A DNA stretch of 64,000 nucleotides from Harenicola maris (GCA_018524345.1 JADQAZ010000001.1:1178001-1242000); one strand, 5' to 3'; numbered from the stretch's first letter, positions 18,607 through 27,352 are shown. The notes: generated by a model from the sequence alone, not told the origin. Program-made: numbers and translations.

Positions 18607-18624
18607 TTTGCAACCGGTTGCAAA
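18607..18624. promoter_or_regulatory. LacI-type operator, copy 2
   Basis: TTTGCAACCGGTTGCAAA is a perfect 18-base palindrome lying between the divergent MocA gene (start 18580) and iolD (start 18696). It is identical to the core of the site at 14168-14189, so one repressor probably controls both catabolic operons and the transporter. Confidence 0.88.
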
Positions 18625-18695
18625 ATTTGTATCCTTGAAGCCAGACCTTCGCAAGCTCCATTCGTTCGGGGCGGCGAAAAAGGGGGGATACCTGA

Positions 18696-20561
18696 ATGAG
18701 CGACGCCACTGTGCGCCTGACCACGGCGCAAGCCATCGTCCGCTATCTTGCGGCGCAATATATTGTCATCGACGGGCGCGAATGGCCGCTGTGCGGCGGC
18801 GGATTCGGCATCTTTGGCCATGGGAACGTGACCTGTCTGGGCGAGGCCCTTTACGAGGCGCGCGAGACGCTGCCCCTGTATCGGGGCCAGAACGAGCAGG
18901 GGATGGGATTCGCCGCCGCGGCCTATGCCAAGCAATGGCTGCGCCAGCGGTTCATGTTTGCCACCGCCTCGGCGGGGCCGGGGACGGCGAATCTTTTGAC
19001 GGCCTCTGCGCTTGCACATGCGAACCGGTTGCCGATGCTGATGCTTTGCGGTGATACCTATACCACGCGCCTGCCGGACCCTGTGTTGCAGCAGCTGGAG
19101 CATTTCGGTGATCCGACCCTCGGGGTGAATGACGCCTTCAAGCCGGTGACGCGATACTGGGACCGGATCACCCATCCGGCGCAAATCATCCAGAGCCTGC
19201 CCAATGCCATTGCCACCATGCTGGACCCCGCCGATTGCGGCCCCGCCTTTATCGGCCTGCCGCAGGATGTGCAGGGATGGGCCTATAGCTATCCCGAGGC
19301 GATGTTTGAAAAGACTGTCCACCGCATTCGCCGTCAGGCGCCCGATACGCAGCAGGTGGCGGATGCCGCCGCTGTGCTGGCGGGGGCCAAGCGGCCGATG
19401 ATCATTGCGGGCGGCGGTGTGCAATATGGCGGCGCGGTGGAGGCTCTGCGCGGCTTTGCCGAGGCCCATGACATTCCGGTGGTGGAGACCATCGCGGGGC
19501 GGGCGAACCTGCTCGATACCCATCCGTTGAACATAGGGCCTGTGGGGGTGACGGGGTCCAATTCCGCCAATGCGATTGCCGAGCAGGCCGATGTGATCCT
19601 CGCCGTTGGCACAAGGTTGCAGGATTTCACGACCGGGTCTTGGACGGCCTTTGCGCCCGATGCGGTGTTGATCGGGCTGAACGTGGGGCGTCATGATGCG
19701 GGCAAGCACCGCTCGCTGCCGGTGATCGGCGATGCGGGGCTCGGCCTTGCGGGGTTGGCCGAGGCCATGGCGGGGCACCGTGCACCGCAGGACTGGGTTG
19801 AACTGGCCAAGGCAGAGCGCGCCAAATGGGTGGACTATGTGGCGCAGAACGTCGCGCCCGGCAATCGGCCCAACTCCTATGCCCAAGCCATTGGGGTTGT
19901 GAATGAATTATGCGATCCGCGTGACCGTGTGGTGGCTGCCGCTGGCGGCTTGCCGGCGGAGGTGACGGCGAACTGGCGCACGCTGGATACGGGCACCGTG
20001 GATGTGGAATTCGGCTTTTCCTGCATGGGATACGAGATTGCGGGCGGCTGGGGCGCGCGGATTGCGCAGGCGGAGCGGGAGGCCGATAAGGACACCATCG
20101 TCTTCACCGGGGATGGTTCCTATCTGTTGATGAACTCCGATCTCTACTCCTCTGTTCTGACGCAGAAAAAGCTGATCGTTCTGGTGCTGGATAATGGCGG
20201 TTTTGCCGTCATCAACAAGCTGCAGAACAACACCGGGAACGAGAGTTTCAACAACCTGATCGCCGACAGCCCGACCATTCCCGCGCCCTTCGCCGTGGAT
20301 TTCGAGGCCCATGCCGCCGCCATGGGGGCGAGCGCGGAGACGGTGTCCAACCCCGCTGAACTGGCCGAGGCCTTCAAGCGGGCCAAGGCCAGCGACAAGA
20401 CCTATGTGATTGTCATGCAGGTCGATCCCTATGAGGGCTGGACGACCGAGGGCCACACATGGTGGGAGGTCGGAACGCCGGAAATTTCGAAAAGCGCCAA
20501 GGTGCGCGAGGCCCATGTCGAGGTGGAAAGCGCCCGCAAGCTTCAGCGGAAGGGCGTGTGA
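18696..20561 (+). CDS. iolD: 3D-(3,5/4)-trihydroxycyclohexane-1,2-dione acylhydrolase
   Basis: A 621-residue thiamine-diphosphate enzyme of the inositol pathway that opens the trihydroxycyclohexanedione ring to 5-deoxyglucuronate. The N-terminal cofactor region with the conserved glutamate is in RGQNEQGMGFAAAAYA, and the C-terminal diphosphate-binding motif starts at GDGSYLLMNSDL and ends in LVLDNGG. Length is normal for IolD. It is the first gene of the plus-strand iol operon, directly downstream of the shared operator, and its stop overlaps the iolC ATG by one base. Confidence 0.96.
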   Translation: MSDATVRLTTAQAIVRYLAAQYIVIDGREWPLCGGGFGIFGHGNVTCLGEALYEARETLPLYRGQNEQGMGFAAAAYAKQWLRQRFMFATASAGPGTANLLTASALAHANRLPMLMLCGDTYTTRLPDPVLQQLEHFGDPTLGVNDAFKPVTRYWDRITHPAQIIQSLPNAIATMLDPADCGPAFIGLPQDVQGWAYSYPEAMFEKTVHRIRRQAPDTQQVADAAAVLAGAKRPMIIAGGGVQYGGAVEALRGFAEAHDIPVVETIAGRANLLDTHPLNIGPVGVTGSNSANAIAEQADVILAVGTRLQDFTTGSWTAFAPDAVLIGLNVGRHDAGKHRSLPVIGDAGLGLAGLAEAMAGHRAPQDWVELAKAERAKWVDYVAQNVAPGNRPNSYAQAIGVVNELCDPRDRVVAAAGGLPAEVTANWRTLDTGTVDVEFGFSCMGYEIAGGWGARIAQAEREADKDTIVFTGDGSYLLMNSDLYSSVLTQKKLIVLVLDNGGFAVINKLQNNTGNESFNNLIADSPTIPAPFAVDFEAHAAAMGASAETVSNPAELAEAFKRAKASDKTYVIVMQVDPYEGWTTEGHTWWEVGTPEISKSAKVREAHVEVESARKLQRKGV

Positions 20562-21544
20562 TGCAGGGGCTGCTGGACGGGATCAAGCGCAACGCCTTTG
20601 TCGTCGTGGGACGGGCAGGGATGGATTTCTTCCCCGATCCGCCCGGCACGCGGACGGAGGACGGGGAACGGTTCACCGCCGCGCTTGGGGGCTCTGCCGC
20701 CAATATCGCCGCGGGGATTTGCAAGTTTGGCGGCACGGCCGATCTTGTGACCTGTGTGTCAGACGATTCCATCGGGCGGTTTTGCCTGAACCAGCTGGAT
20801 CACTACGGGGTCGGGCGGGGCTATGTGCGCTCTGTCGGCGGCGAGGCCCGCAATTCGCTGGCTGTCTATGAAAGCCGGGTTGAGGATCATCAGACGGTGA
20901 TCTATCGCAACGGGGCGGCGGACTTTGAGATGTCCCTGCAGGATGTTGAAAAGGTGGAGTATTCACGTTTCGGCGCCCTGATAACTGCGGGCACTGTGTT
21001 TGCTGCGGAACCCTCGCGCACAGCGGCCTTTCGGGCGATAGAGCTGGCGCGGGCGGCGGGGCTTCCGGTGATTTTCGATGTGGATTACCGGCCTTATTCC
21101 TGGCCCTCGGCCGAGGTCGCGGCGGATGTTCTGTCCCGCGCGGGGGCGCTCAGCGATATGATCGTGGGCAATGACGAGGAGTTCGGCTTTATGGCGGGCG
21201 GCATTGACAAGGGGCTGGCCAAAGCTCGCGATCTTGCCGCCTCCACTGCGCAGCTTGTGATCTTCAAGATGGGTGAGAAAGGGGCCGTAACCCTTTATCG
21301 TGGCAATGAAATCCCGACGGGGATTTACCCTGTCACCGCCCTCAAGCCCACCGGGGCGGGGGACAGTTTCATGGCCGGGCTGCTCTCTGGCCTCGCGGCG
21401 GACCTGACCCTGCGGGAGGCGGTTCTGCGCGGCTCTGCCTGCGCCTCCATCGTGGTGGCGCGGCCCGGCTGCGCCCCGGCGATGCCCGGCCCCGACGCCC
21501 TTACCGAATTTCTGGCCGAACACCCCGGCCCAACAACGCCATAA
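20561..21544 (+). CDS. iolC: 5-dehydro-2-deoxygluconokinase
   Basis: A 327-residue PfkB-family kinase. The substrate-binding GGSAANIAAGICKFGG is near residue 45 and the ATP/anion-hole signature PTGAGDSFMAGLLSG is near residue 265. It phosphorylates 5-dehydro-2-deoxygluconate in inositol breakdown. ATG 20561 overlaps the iolD stop; the 34 upstream in-frame codons lie inside iolD. Here IolC is a kinase only, without the DUF2090 aldolase fusion known in some bacteria; a separate aldolase gene (22404-23237) takes that place. Confidence 0.94.
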   Translation: MQGLLDGIKRNAFVVVGRAGMDFFPDPPGTRTEDGERFTAALGGSAANIAAGICKFGGTADLVTCVSDDSIGRFCLNQLDHYGVGRGYVRSVGGEARNSLAVYESRVEDHQTVIYRNGAADFEMSLQDVEKVEYSRFGALITAGTVFAAEPSRTAAFRAIELARAAGLPVIFDVDYRPYSWPSAEVAADVLSRAGALSDMIVGNDEEFGFMAGGIDKGLAKARDLAASTAQLVIFKMGEKGAVTLYRGNEIPTGIYPVTALKPTGAGDSFMAGLLSGLAADLTLREAVLRGSACASIVVARPGCAPAMPGPDALTEFLAEHPGPTTP

Positions 21545-21564
21545 CCGTCCTGAAAGGATAGCCA

Positions 21565-22407
21565 ATGCATATCGCGCCCCATGACAATGCCAACAAGCCC
21601 ATTGTGGATGCCGAAGACCCCTGTGTGCCGCTGAATTACTTTAACATTGTAAAGCTAACCCGCGGGCAGGCCTTTGAATATTCCGTTCCGGGATATGAGA
21701 CCTGCATCGTTCCGGCGACCGGCACGGTGGATGTGGATATCGAGGGTTTCACCACCAGCGGCCTTGGTGGGCGCGGTGTGGATGTCTGGGACGGGGAGCC
21801 GGAGGGCGTCTATGTGCCAAGCGGTGCGCGGGCGCAGATGGTTTGTATGTCCGACGCGACGGAGGTGTTCATCGCGGGGGCGAAATACGACACGGTTCTT
21901 GAGCCTTTCGCGGTGCGCGCCGATGAGCTGGACAAGGTGCAATACGGCAGCGACGACACCAAAACCCACCGTAAAATCAAACACATCCTCGGCCAGAAAC
22001 AGCACGGCAAGGTGGGCCGCTTGCTGGTGAGCGAGCTTTACACCGTGGGGCAGGGCGGTTGGTCCGGCTTTCCCGCGCATAAGCATGACACCGACAATCT
22101 TCCGCACGAGACCCGCCACGACGAGACCTATAACTTTCGGTTCCGGCCCAATCACGGCTCCGGCGTGCAGATCCTGCAGCGCGAGGAGGGCAAGCCGGGG
22201 GATGCCTATCAGCTGATGGATGGTTCCACCGTCTGTATCGACAAGGGCTATCATCCCTGCGCGGTGATGCCCGGATACGAGATGTACTACTTTACCATTC
22301 TCGGAGGGTTAACGCAGCGTTCCCTTGTGCAGTATTTCCAGCCGACCCATGCCTATCAGGTCGAAACGATCCCGGGGATCAAGGACATGGTGGCCAAGTT
22401 CAAATGA
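21565..22407 (+). CDS. iolB: 5-deoxy-glucuronate isomerase
   Basis: A 280-residue IolB isomerase with a double cupin fold, turning 5-deoxyglucuronate into 5-dehydro-2-deoxygluconate. Typical metal-site histidines are in FPAHKHDTD and HETRHDETYNFRF in the middle of the chain. It follows iolC by 20 bases with GAAAGGA as ribosome site and overlaps the next gene by four bases (ATGA). The order iolD-iolC-iolB-aldolase-iolG gives consecutive pathway steps on one transcript. Confidence 0.95.
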   Translation: MHIAPHDNANKPIVDAEDPCVPLNYFNIVKLTRGQAFEYSVPGYETCIVPATGTVDVDIEGFTTSGLGGRGVDVWDGEPEGVYVPSGARAQMVCMSDATEVFIAGAKYDTVLEPFAVRADELDKVQYGSDDTKTHRKIKHILGQKQHGKVGRLLVSELYTVGQGGWSGFPAHKHDTDNLPHETRHDETYNFRFRPNHGSGVQILQREEGKPGDAYQLMDGSTVCIDKGYHPCAVMPGYEMYYFTILGGLTQRSLVQYFQPTHAYQVETIPGIKDMVAKFK

Positions 22408-23237
22408 CCCTTGCGACATTGGAAGAGGTGCTTCAGCCCGCGCTGACGGGCGGCTATGCGGTGGCCGGGTTGGTGACGCTGGGCTGGGAGGATATGCGGG
22501 CCTATGTGGCGGCGGCGGAGCAACTCGGCGCGCCGGTGATTTTGCAGGCGGGGCCGTCCTGCCGTGCGCATACGCCGCTGCCGGTTCTGGGGGCGATGTT
22601 CCGCCATCTGGCCGAGGGGGCAAGCGTGCCGGTGGTGGCGCATCTGGACCATGGCTATGAGGTGGAGGAGTGCCGCGTGGCGCTGGACAGCGGGTTTACT
22701 TCCGTCATGTTCGATGGCTCGCGCAAGCCATTGGAACAGAACATAAAAGAGACCACCGAGATTGCGGAAATGGCGCATCGGGCAGGGGCCTCTTGCGAGG
22801 GGGAGATCGGCTTTGTCGGCTATGCCGATGGCGAGGGCTCGGCAGGCACGGACCCGGAGGAGGCCGCGCAATTTGCACGGGAAACCGGCGTGGATGCCAT
22901 GGCGATTTCCGTCGGAAATGTGCATTTGCAGCAGGACCGCGAGGGCGGTTTGGACGAGGCGCGTATTCGCGCGATTGAGGCCGTGACGCAGGTGCCTTTG
23001 GTGATCCACGGCGGCTCTGGCGTGCCCTTGGAGCAGCGGGCGCATCTGGCGCGGAGCAGCCGGATTTGCAAGTTCAACATCGGCACCGAATTGCGTATGG
23101 CCTTTGGCGCGGCCCTGCGGGAAAGTATCGCCGGTGACAGCGCGCGGTTTGACCGTGTGAGCATTCTCAAAGACGTGGAGGCGCCTGTTAAGGCGGAGGC
23201 GATGCGTGTGATTGCGAACCTTAGGAATGGGGGATAA
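22404..23237 (+). CDS. iolJ: Class II aldolase, IolJ-type (6-phospho-5-dehydro-2-deoxygluconate aldolase)
   Basis: A 277-residue class II fructose-bisphosphate-aldolase-family protein. Zinc-site residues are seen in VVAHLDHGYE, in SVGNVH and in VIHGGSGVP; EGEIGFVG carries a further conserved glutamate. In the inositol pathway this enzyme splits the phosphorylated deoxy-keto-gluconate to malonic semialdehyde and dihydroxyacetone phosphate. The IolJ role is inferred from its place between iolB and iolG; by sequence alone it could also be a fructose- or tagatose-bisphosphate aldolase. No iolA is in the window, so malonic semialdehyde removal must be encoded elsewhere. Confidence 0.88.
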   Translation: MTLATLEEVLQPALTGGYAVAGLVTLGWEDMRAYVAAAEQLGAPVILQAGPSCRAHTPLPVLGAMFRHLAEGASVPVVAHLDHGYEVEECRVALDSGFTSVMFDGSRKPLEQNIKETTEIAEMAHRAGASCEGEIGFVGYADGEGSAGTDPEEAAQFARETGVDAMAISVGNVHLQQDREGGLDEARIRAIEAVTQVPLVIHGGSGVPLEQRAHLARSSRICKFNIGTELRMAFGAALRESIAGDSARFDRVSILKDVEAPVKAEAMRVIANLRNGG

Positions 23238-23243
23238 CCCGCT

Positions 23244-24236
23244 ATGAAGATTGGTATTTTGGGCTGCGGCCGTATCGGGATTGTCCATGCGCGTTCGCTA
23301 ATGTCGATGCCCGGGGTGGCCCTTGTGGCGGTGTCGGACTTCCATGCGCCCGCGGCGCAGGCCCTTGCTCAGAAGACGGGCGCGCAGGTGCGCAGCACCG
23401 AGGAAATCCTAGGCGCGAGCGACATTGACGCGGTGGTGATCGGCACGCCGACGGACACGCATTTCGAGATTATCCATGCCGCGGCCGGGGCCGGAAAGGC
23501 GATTTTCTGCGAGAAACCCATCGATATGTCGGCGGATCGCACGCGGGCCTGTGTGGCGGCGGTTGAGGCCGCGGGTGTGCCGTTTCTGACCGGGTTCAAT
23601 CGCCGGTTCGATGCGAATTTTGCCAGCATTCAGAGGCAGATAGCCGATGGCGCTATTGGAGATGTGGAACTGTTGACGATCCTGTCGCGGGACCCTTCGC
23701 CGCCGCCGATCAGCTATATCGAAACCTCGGGCGGGTTGTTTCAGGATATGATGATCCATGACTTTGATATGGCTCGGTTTTTGCTGGGTGAGGAGCCTGT
23801 GACGGCCTATGCGGTTGGCGCGGCTTTGGTCGATCCGGCGATCGGGGCGGCGGGTGATGTGGATACGGCGGCGGTGACGCTGACCACGGCGAGCGGCAGG
23901 ATTTGCCAGATTTCGAACTCCCGCAGGGCCAGCTATGGCTATGACCAGCGGGTCGAGGTGCACGGGTCAAAAGGGATGCTTCGGGCGGAAAATGTGTTGG
24001 AAAATCAGGTGGAACTGGCGACATCTTCAGGTTTCGCACGGGCGCCGGCGCAGAACTTTTTCCTTGAGCGTTACGAGGGTGCATATCTGGCGGAGATGAC
24101 CCATTTCGTGGAGGCGGTTCAGAGCGGCGCGCCCTGCACACCGACGGCTTTGGACGGGCTTCGGGCGCAGTTGATTGCGGTGGCGGCCAAGGCCTCTCTG
24201 GCCTCTGGTCAGCCGGTGGAAATCGCTGCGAAATAG
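23244..24236 (+). CDS. iolG: Inositol 2-dehydrogenase
   Basis: A 330-residue Gfo/Idh/MocA dehydrogenase: NAD-binding GILGCGRIGIVHARSL at the start, CEKPIDMS near residue 93, and the catalytic FQDMMIHDFDMARF segment near residue 170 with the conserved Asp and His. This is the classic IolG architecture, oxidising myo-inositol to scyllo-inosose, the first catabolic step. It is the last gene of the iol operon, six bases after the aldolase. Confidence 0.93.
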   Translation: MKIGILGCGRIGIVHARSLMSMPGVALVAVSDFHAPAAQALAQKTGAQVRSTEEILGASDIDAVVIGTPTDTHFEIIHAAAGAGKAIFCEKPIDMSADRTRACVAAVEAAGVPFLTGFNRRFDANFASIQRQIADGAIGDVELLTILSRDPSPPPISYIETSGGLFQDMMIHDFDMARFLLGEEPVTAYAVGAALVDPAIGAAGDVDTAAVTLTTASGRICQISNSRRASYGYDQRVEVHGSKGMLRAENVLENQVELATSSGFARAPAQNFFLERYEGAYLAEMTHFVEAVQSGAPCTPTALDGLRAQLIAVAAKASLASGQPVEIAAK

Positions 24237-24237
24237 G

Positions 24238-24270
24238 GATGCACAAGTGATGCACATCCGATGCACATCC
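24238..24270. repeat. Short GATGCACA tandem repeats after iolG
   Basis: GATGCACATCC occurs twice in tandem (24249-24259 and 24260-24270), preceded by a shorter copy GATGCACA at 24238. A related TATGCATCGCGGTGCA follows. The repeats lie between the convergent iolG and PhyH genes. No T-tract terminator is visible. Confidence 0.6.
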
Positions 24271-24290
24271 CGTATGCATCGCGGTGCAGA

Positions 24291-25088
24291 TCAGGTGGTT
24301 TCATAGATCACGGGGAACCAGTCCTCGCGCAGGCGCTCGCCGGGTTTCATGCCATGTCCGGGGTAGGGCGGCGATGTGGGGCCGGGCCGTTCGACATAGC
24401 GGATATCATCGCCGAGGAGCCGCAGGGAAAAGGCCCGCCGCCGCGTGGTGGATGTATTGCCGCGGGCGCCGTGCAGCACGCCGAAGTTGAAGGCCACGGC
24501 GTCGCCGGGCTGCATCTCCCATTCCTTGATTTCCATGCCTTCGGCCTCCGGGTCCGGCACGGGCATATAGGCGCCGGTGTCGGGGTAAAAGTCGGTCTCT
24601 GACAGCCAGCGGGTTGGCAGCACGGGCTTGTCCCACAGGTGGCTGCCCGCAACGCAGCGCAGGCTGGCGCTGGTGACCGGATCCATGGGCGACCAGAAGC
24701 TTACGTTTTGTAAACCATCGGCGAAGTAATATGGGCCGTCCTGATGCCATGGGGTCGGTTTGCTGGTGCCCGGTTCCTTGACGAGGACGTGGTCGTGAAA
24801 GACCTGCACGCGTTTGGATTGCATTAGGGCGGCGGCGACGGGGCCTGCGGCGGAGTTGTGGATGACGGTTTCGAATTCGGGGATGCGGGTCCAGTTGCAG
24901 TAATCGTCGAAGAAGCGGCCAGTGTCGCCGGGTTTGAGGTTTTCGGCGGCATATGGGCCAGGTGATGCGAGGTTGCGGTCGATGCCTTGGCGCAGGGTTT
25001 CGACCTCGGCGGCGAAGAGGCCTTTGATCAGGGCGACGCCGTCGCGTTGGAACGCGTCGATCTGGCTTTGGGTGACGAGCGGATGCAT
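24291..25088 (-). CDS. Phytanoyl-CoA dioxygenase (PhyH) family Fe(II)/2-oxoglutarate oxygenase
   Basis: A 265-residue PhyH-family oxygenase. The iron-binding triad is visible: H115 and D117 in PTPWHQDGPYY and the distal H206 in FGVLHGARG; an arginine for 2-oxoglutarate lies in the TTRRRAFSLRL stretch. The family hydroxylates diverse small molecules, so phytanoyl-CoA is not implied. ATG 25088 is chosen because GGAGG stands six bases upstream; the frame is open a further 108 codons without family-like sequence. It is convergent with iolG and its regulation is unclear. Whether it acts on an inositol derivative is unknown. Confidence 0.86.
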   Translation of the reverse strand: MHPLVTQSQIDAFQRDGVALIKGLFAAEVETLRQGIDRNLASPGPYAAENLKPGDTGRFFDDYCNWTRIPEFETVIHNSAAGPVAAALMQSKRVQVFHDHVLVKEPGTSKPTPWHQDGPYYFADGLQNVSFWSPMDPVTSASLRCVAGSHLWDKPVLPTRWLSETDFYPDTGAYMPVPDPEAEGMEIKEWEMQPGDAVAFNFGVLHGARGNTSTTRRRAFSLRLLGDDIRYVERPGPTSPPYPGHGMKPGERLREDWFPVIYETT

Positions 25089-25725
25089 GGGAACCTCCAT
25101 CTGGGTTGCAGCTGGACGATAGGCGCGTTGGGTATCTGGGGGCAATGCGGTAGGGTTTGCGCTGTGAGGCGCCTGAGCGCCGTGTTTGGGCGGGATATGG
25201 GCCGGAGGGCTTATATTGCTGGGTCTGGCTAAACACATATTTAACATAATACTGATTATAAGACTTTTGCATGGGGCGAAACGGGGTCTGCCCTGCGGCG
25301 CTGTATACCGGGAAATGGCCTTGGATAAGATGGGCTGTGATGCTGTGGAGATTGGTTTGATGAGAGATTGTGCCCTGAGACCGCGATGTGAGCTTGGGCT
25401 GTGGGAGTGCATCGGGATGTTGTGCAGTGAGATTGTAGCCTGAGGATGCTATGATGCGGGTTGTGGCGTAGATGCGCAGCGGATTGGCGAAGCCGCCCCT
25501 CGGGTTTGCGAGGCTGTTACATCCTCTGGGCTATCTAACTGTGGCGCGCGGGTTGTGTCGCGCAGAGGCCGCGAACGCGCTCCCTGCCCGATTATCGGGC
25601 AAATGGCGCGGCAGCGGCCCCTGAGGGACAGGATTTTTGGCGCATGGAAAGATCGCCCTAGGAATTCATGTTAGACTAGTATATCAGTTTGGCGAACACA
25701 GAATTCTAGCGATTAGGAGATTGCT
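25089..25725. other. 637-base gap without a convincing gene
   Basis: Around 25225-25275 the sequence is AT-rich (TATTTAACATAATACTGATTATAAG) and may hold a promoter for the minus-strand oxygenase or for the plus-strand dehydrogenase. The small frame 25186-25443 has no recognisable features and an odd composition. The right half is hairpin-rich (see 25498-25623). No tRNA or known riboswitch was recognised. Confidence 0.5.
25498..25623. ncRNA. Candidate structured RNA or palindromic element
   Basis: Three hairpins follow each other: CCTCG/CGAGG (25498-25513), GCGCG/CGCGC (25546-25563), and a nested hairpin 25563-25623. The last has stems CAG/CTG, GGCCGC/GCGGCC, CGCGC/GCGCG and TGCCCGA/TCGGGCA with balanced internal loops (GAA/GCA and TCCC/AATG) and a TTA apical loop. 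CCTCTG (25523-25528) could alternatively pair with CAGAGG (25563-25568). It could be a free RNA, the 5' leader of the dehydrogenase at 25726, or a palindromic DNA repeat. Strand is not certain. Confidence 0.4.
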
Positions 25726-26604
25726 TTGACACAACCCGTCATCGGTTTCATCGGCCTTGGTCTTATGGGCGGCAACATGGTTGAATGCCTGCAAAAGAAC
25801 GGCTTTGAGCCCATCATCATGGACCTTAACAAAGACGCCGTTGCCGCGGCGGTGGCGCGCGGCGCGACGGAGGCCACTAGCCCCAAGGCGCTGGCGGAGG
25901 CTGCGGATATTGTCATGCTGTGCCTGACGACCTCGGATGTGGTCGAGGCGCTGATGTATGGCGACGAGGGCATTCTGGCCGGGATCAAGGAAGGCGCTGT
26001 TGTCATTGATTACGGCACCTCTATCCCCGCCTCTACGCGCAAAATCGGCGCCGATCTGGCCGCCAAGGGCGCGGGTATGGTGGATGCGCCTTTGGGCCGC
26101 ACGCCTGCCCATGCCAAGGACGGTTTGCTGAACATCATGGCCTCTGGCGACAAGGAGACCTTCGAGAAGGTCAAACCTGTGCTGGATATTCAGGGCGAGA
26201 ATGTTTTCTATCTTGGCGCTCTGGGTGCCGGTCACACCACGAAATTGATCAACAATTTCATGGGCATGACCACGGTTTGCGCCATGTCGCAGGCCTTTGC
26301 CGTGGCGGATCGTGCCGGCGTTGATCGCCAGCAGCTGTTCGAGATTATGTCCACCGGCCCGTCGAATTCGCCCTTTATGCAGTTCTGTAAAAACTACGCT
26401 GTCGACGGGGTGAGCGATCTTGGCTTCTCTATCGCCAATGCGAACAAGGATCTGGGGTATTTCCTGAAGATGGTCGAGGATATGGGCACCCGTGCGCAGA
26501 TCGCCGAGGGCACATCGGCCAACCTTCAGGCGGCTTTTGACAGTGGCATGGGCGACGGCAATGTGCCGGAGATCTTTGACTACTTCCTGAAGCTGGCCAA
26601 ATAA
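25726..26604 (+). CDS. 3-hydroxyisobutyrate-dehydrogenase-family NAD(P) oxidoreductase
   Basis: A 292-residue beta-hydroxyacid dehydrogenase. The Rossmann motif is GFIGLGLMGGNM at residues 6-17, the substrate-binding signature is DAPLGRTPAHAKDGLLNIM near residue 122, and the catalytic lysine is in GAGHTTKLINNFMGM. The family includes tartronate semialdehyde reductase, 3-hydroxyisobutyrate dehydrogenase and sulfolactaldehyde reductase, which I cannot separate here; PLGRTPAHA differs from the usual PVSGG. TTG 25726 is the start, with TTAGGAGA seven bases upstream. It is monocistronic, closed by a strong terminator. Confidence 0.87.
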   Translation: MTQPVIGFIGLGLMGGNMVECLQKNGFEPIIMDLNKDAVAAAVARGATEATSPKALAEAADIVMLCLTTSDVVEALMYGDEGILAGIKEGAVVIDYGTSIPASTRKIGADLAAKGAGMVDAPLGRTPAHAKDGLLNIMASGDKETFEKVKPVLDIQGENVFYLGALGAGHTTKLINNFMGMTTVCAMSQAFAVADRAGVDRQQLFEIMSTGPSNSPFMQFCKNYAVDGVSDLGFSIANANKDLGYFLKMVEDMGTRAQIAEGTSANLQAAFDSGMGDGNVPEIFDYFLKLAK

Positions 26605-26622
26605 GTTTTTTAGCGAGTATTG

Positions 26623-26655
26623 CGCCCCGTGCCTTATGGCGCGGGGCGTTTTTTT
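26623..26655 (+). terminator. Rho-independent terminator
   Basis: CGCCCCGTGCC (26623-26633) pairs with GGCGCGGGGCG (26638-26648) with one G-U pair and a TTAT loop, followed by seven T. It closes the dehydrogenase gene. Confidence 0.9.
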
Positions 26656-26673
26656 ATGTTCAGCGCCAAGGGA

Positions 26674-27108
26674 TTAGTCGCTGTTCCTCAGGTAGTCGAG
26701 GAGCGCGTCGATGCCCGCTTGGGCGACCTCTTGGTCTTGCGTGGGGGTGCCGGAGCTGACCCCGATGCCGCCCACCGGCTGGCCATCGACAAAGACCGGA
26801 AGGCCGCCGCCGACAATCACCATTCGCCCGCCGATACAGGTGTTCAGCCCATAGACCAGCCCGCCGGGTTGGGAGACCTCGCCAAGCTCATGGGTGGCCT
26901 TGCGGGCGGCGGCGGCGGTGTAGCATTTGTCCATCGCGATGGAGATGCCGGTGATTTTCGAGTTGTCCATGCGGGCAAAGGCGAGCAGGTTTGCGCCCTC
27001 GTCCATGACGGCGATGCTCATGGCGACGCCGATTTCCTGCGCCTTGGCCACGGCGGCATCCAGCATCACCTGTGCGTCCGCAAGGTCGAGGCGTTTGATG
27101 GTCTGCAT
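26674..27108 (-). CDS. GlcG/HbpS family heme-binding-like protein
   Basis: A 144-residue GlcG/HbpS (DUF336) family protein, a compact alpha-beta fold. The family-typical segments are MSIAVMDEGANLLAFARMDNS, the KCYTAAAARKATHEL helix, and the C-terminal GGIGVSSGTPTQDQEVAQAG. Members are found beside glycolate, diol and aldehyde metabolism genes, and some bind heme or corrinoids; the cellular role is often unknown. ATG 27108 is chosen because AAGGA is eight bases upstream; ATG 27117 would put that site too close. It is convergent with the dehydrogenase at 25726-26604 and divergent from cydA. Confidence 0.82.
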   Translation of the reverse strand: MQTIKRLDLADAQVMLDAAVAKAQEIGVAMSIAVMDEGANLLAFARMDNSKITGISIAMDKCYTAAAARKATHELGEVSQPGGLVYGLNTCIGGRMVIVGGGLPVFVDGQPVGGIGVSSGTPTQDQEVAQAGIDALLDYLRNSD

Positions 27109-27352
27109 TGTGGTCATCCTTTGTTTTGGAAAACAGGGTGTTAGCCCCCTGCCCTCATCTGTTTTTCGCGGCGGAATGTTCCGGTTTTGGATACGTGGAA
27201 CGGGGCGGATTTGCAATGTGGTTGCGGGGGGATCTGGGGCGGTTTTGTCACGGCGCGCATTTTGCCGCGGGCAATTCGTCGCGCTTTAGCACAATGGACG
27301 CGGGGCCGCGGCGTGTTATCTGATGGGGCAGTTGGTTCGACGGAGTCCCGAT

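Noticed and set aside
24238-24270. GATGCACATCC repeats as a CRISPR or iteron origin
   Set aside because: Only two full copies with no spacers and no replication gene nearby.
25186-25443. 85-codon plus-strand frame in the gap before the 25726 gene
   Set aside because: No ribosome site, no family-like sequence, and odd amino-acid composition; left as non-coding.
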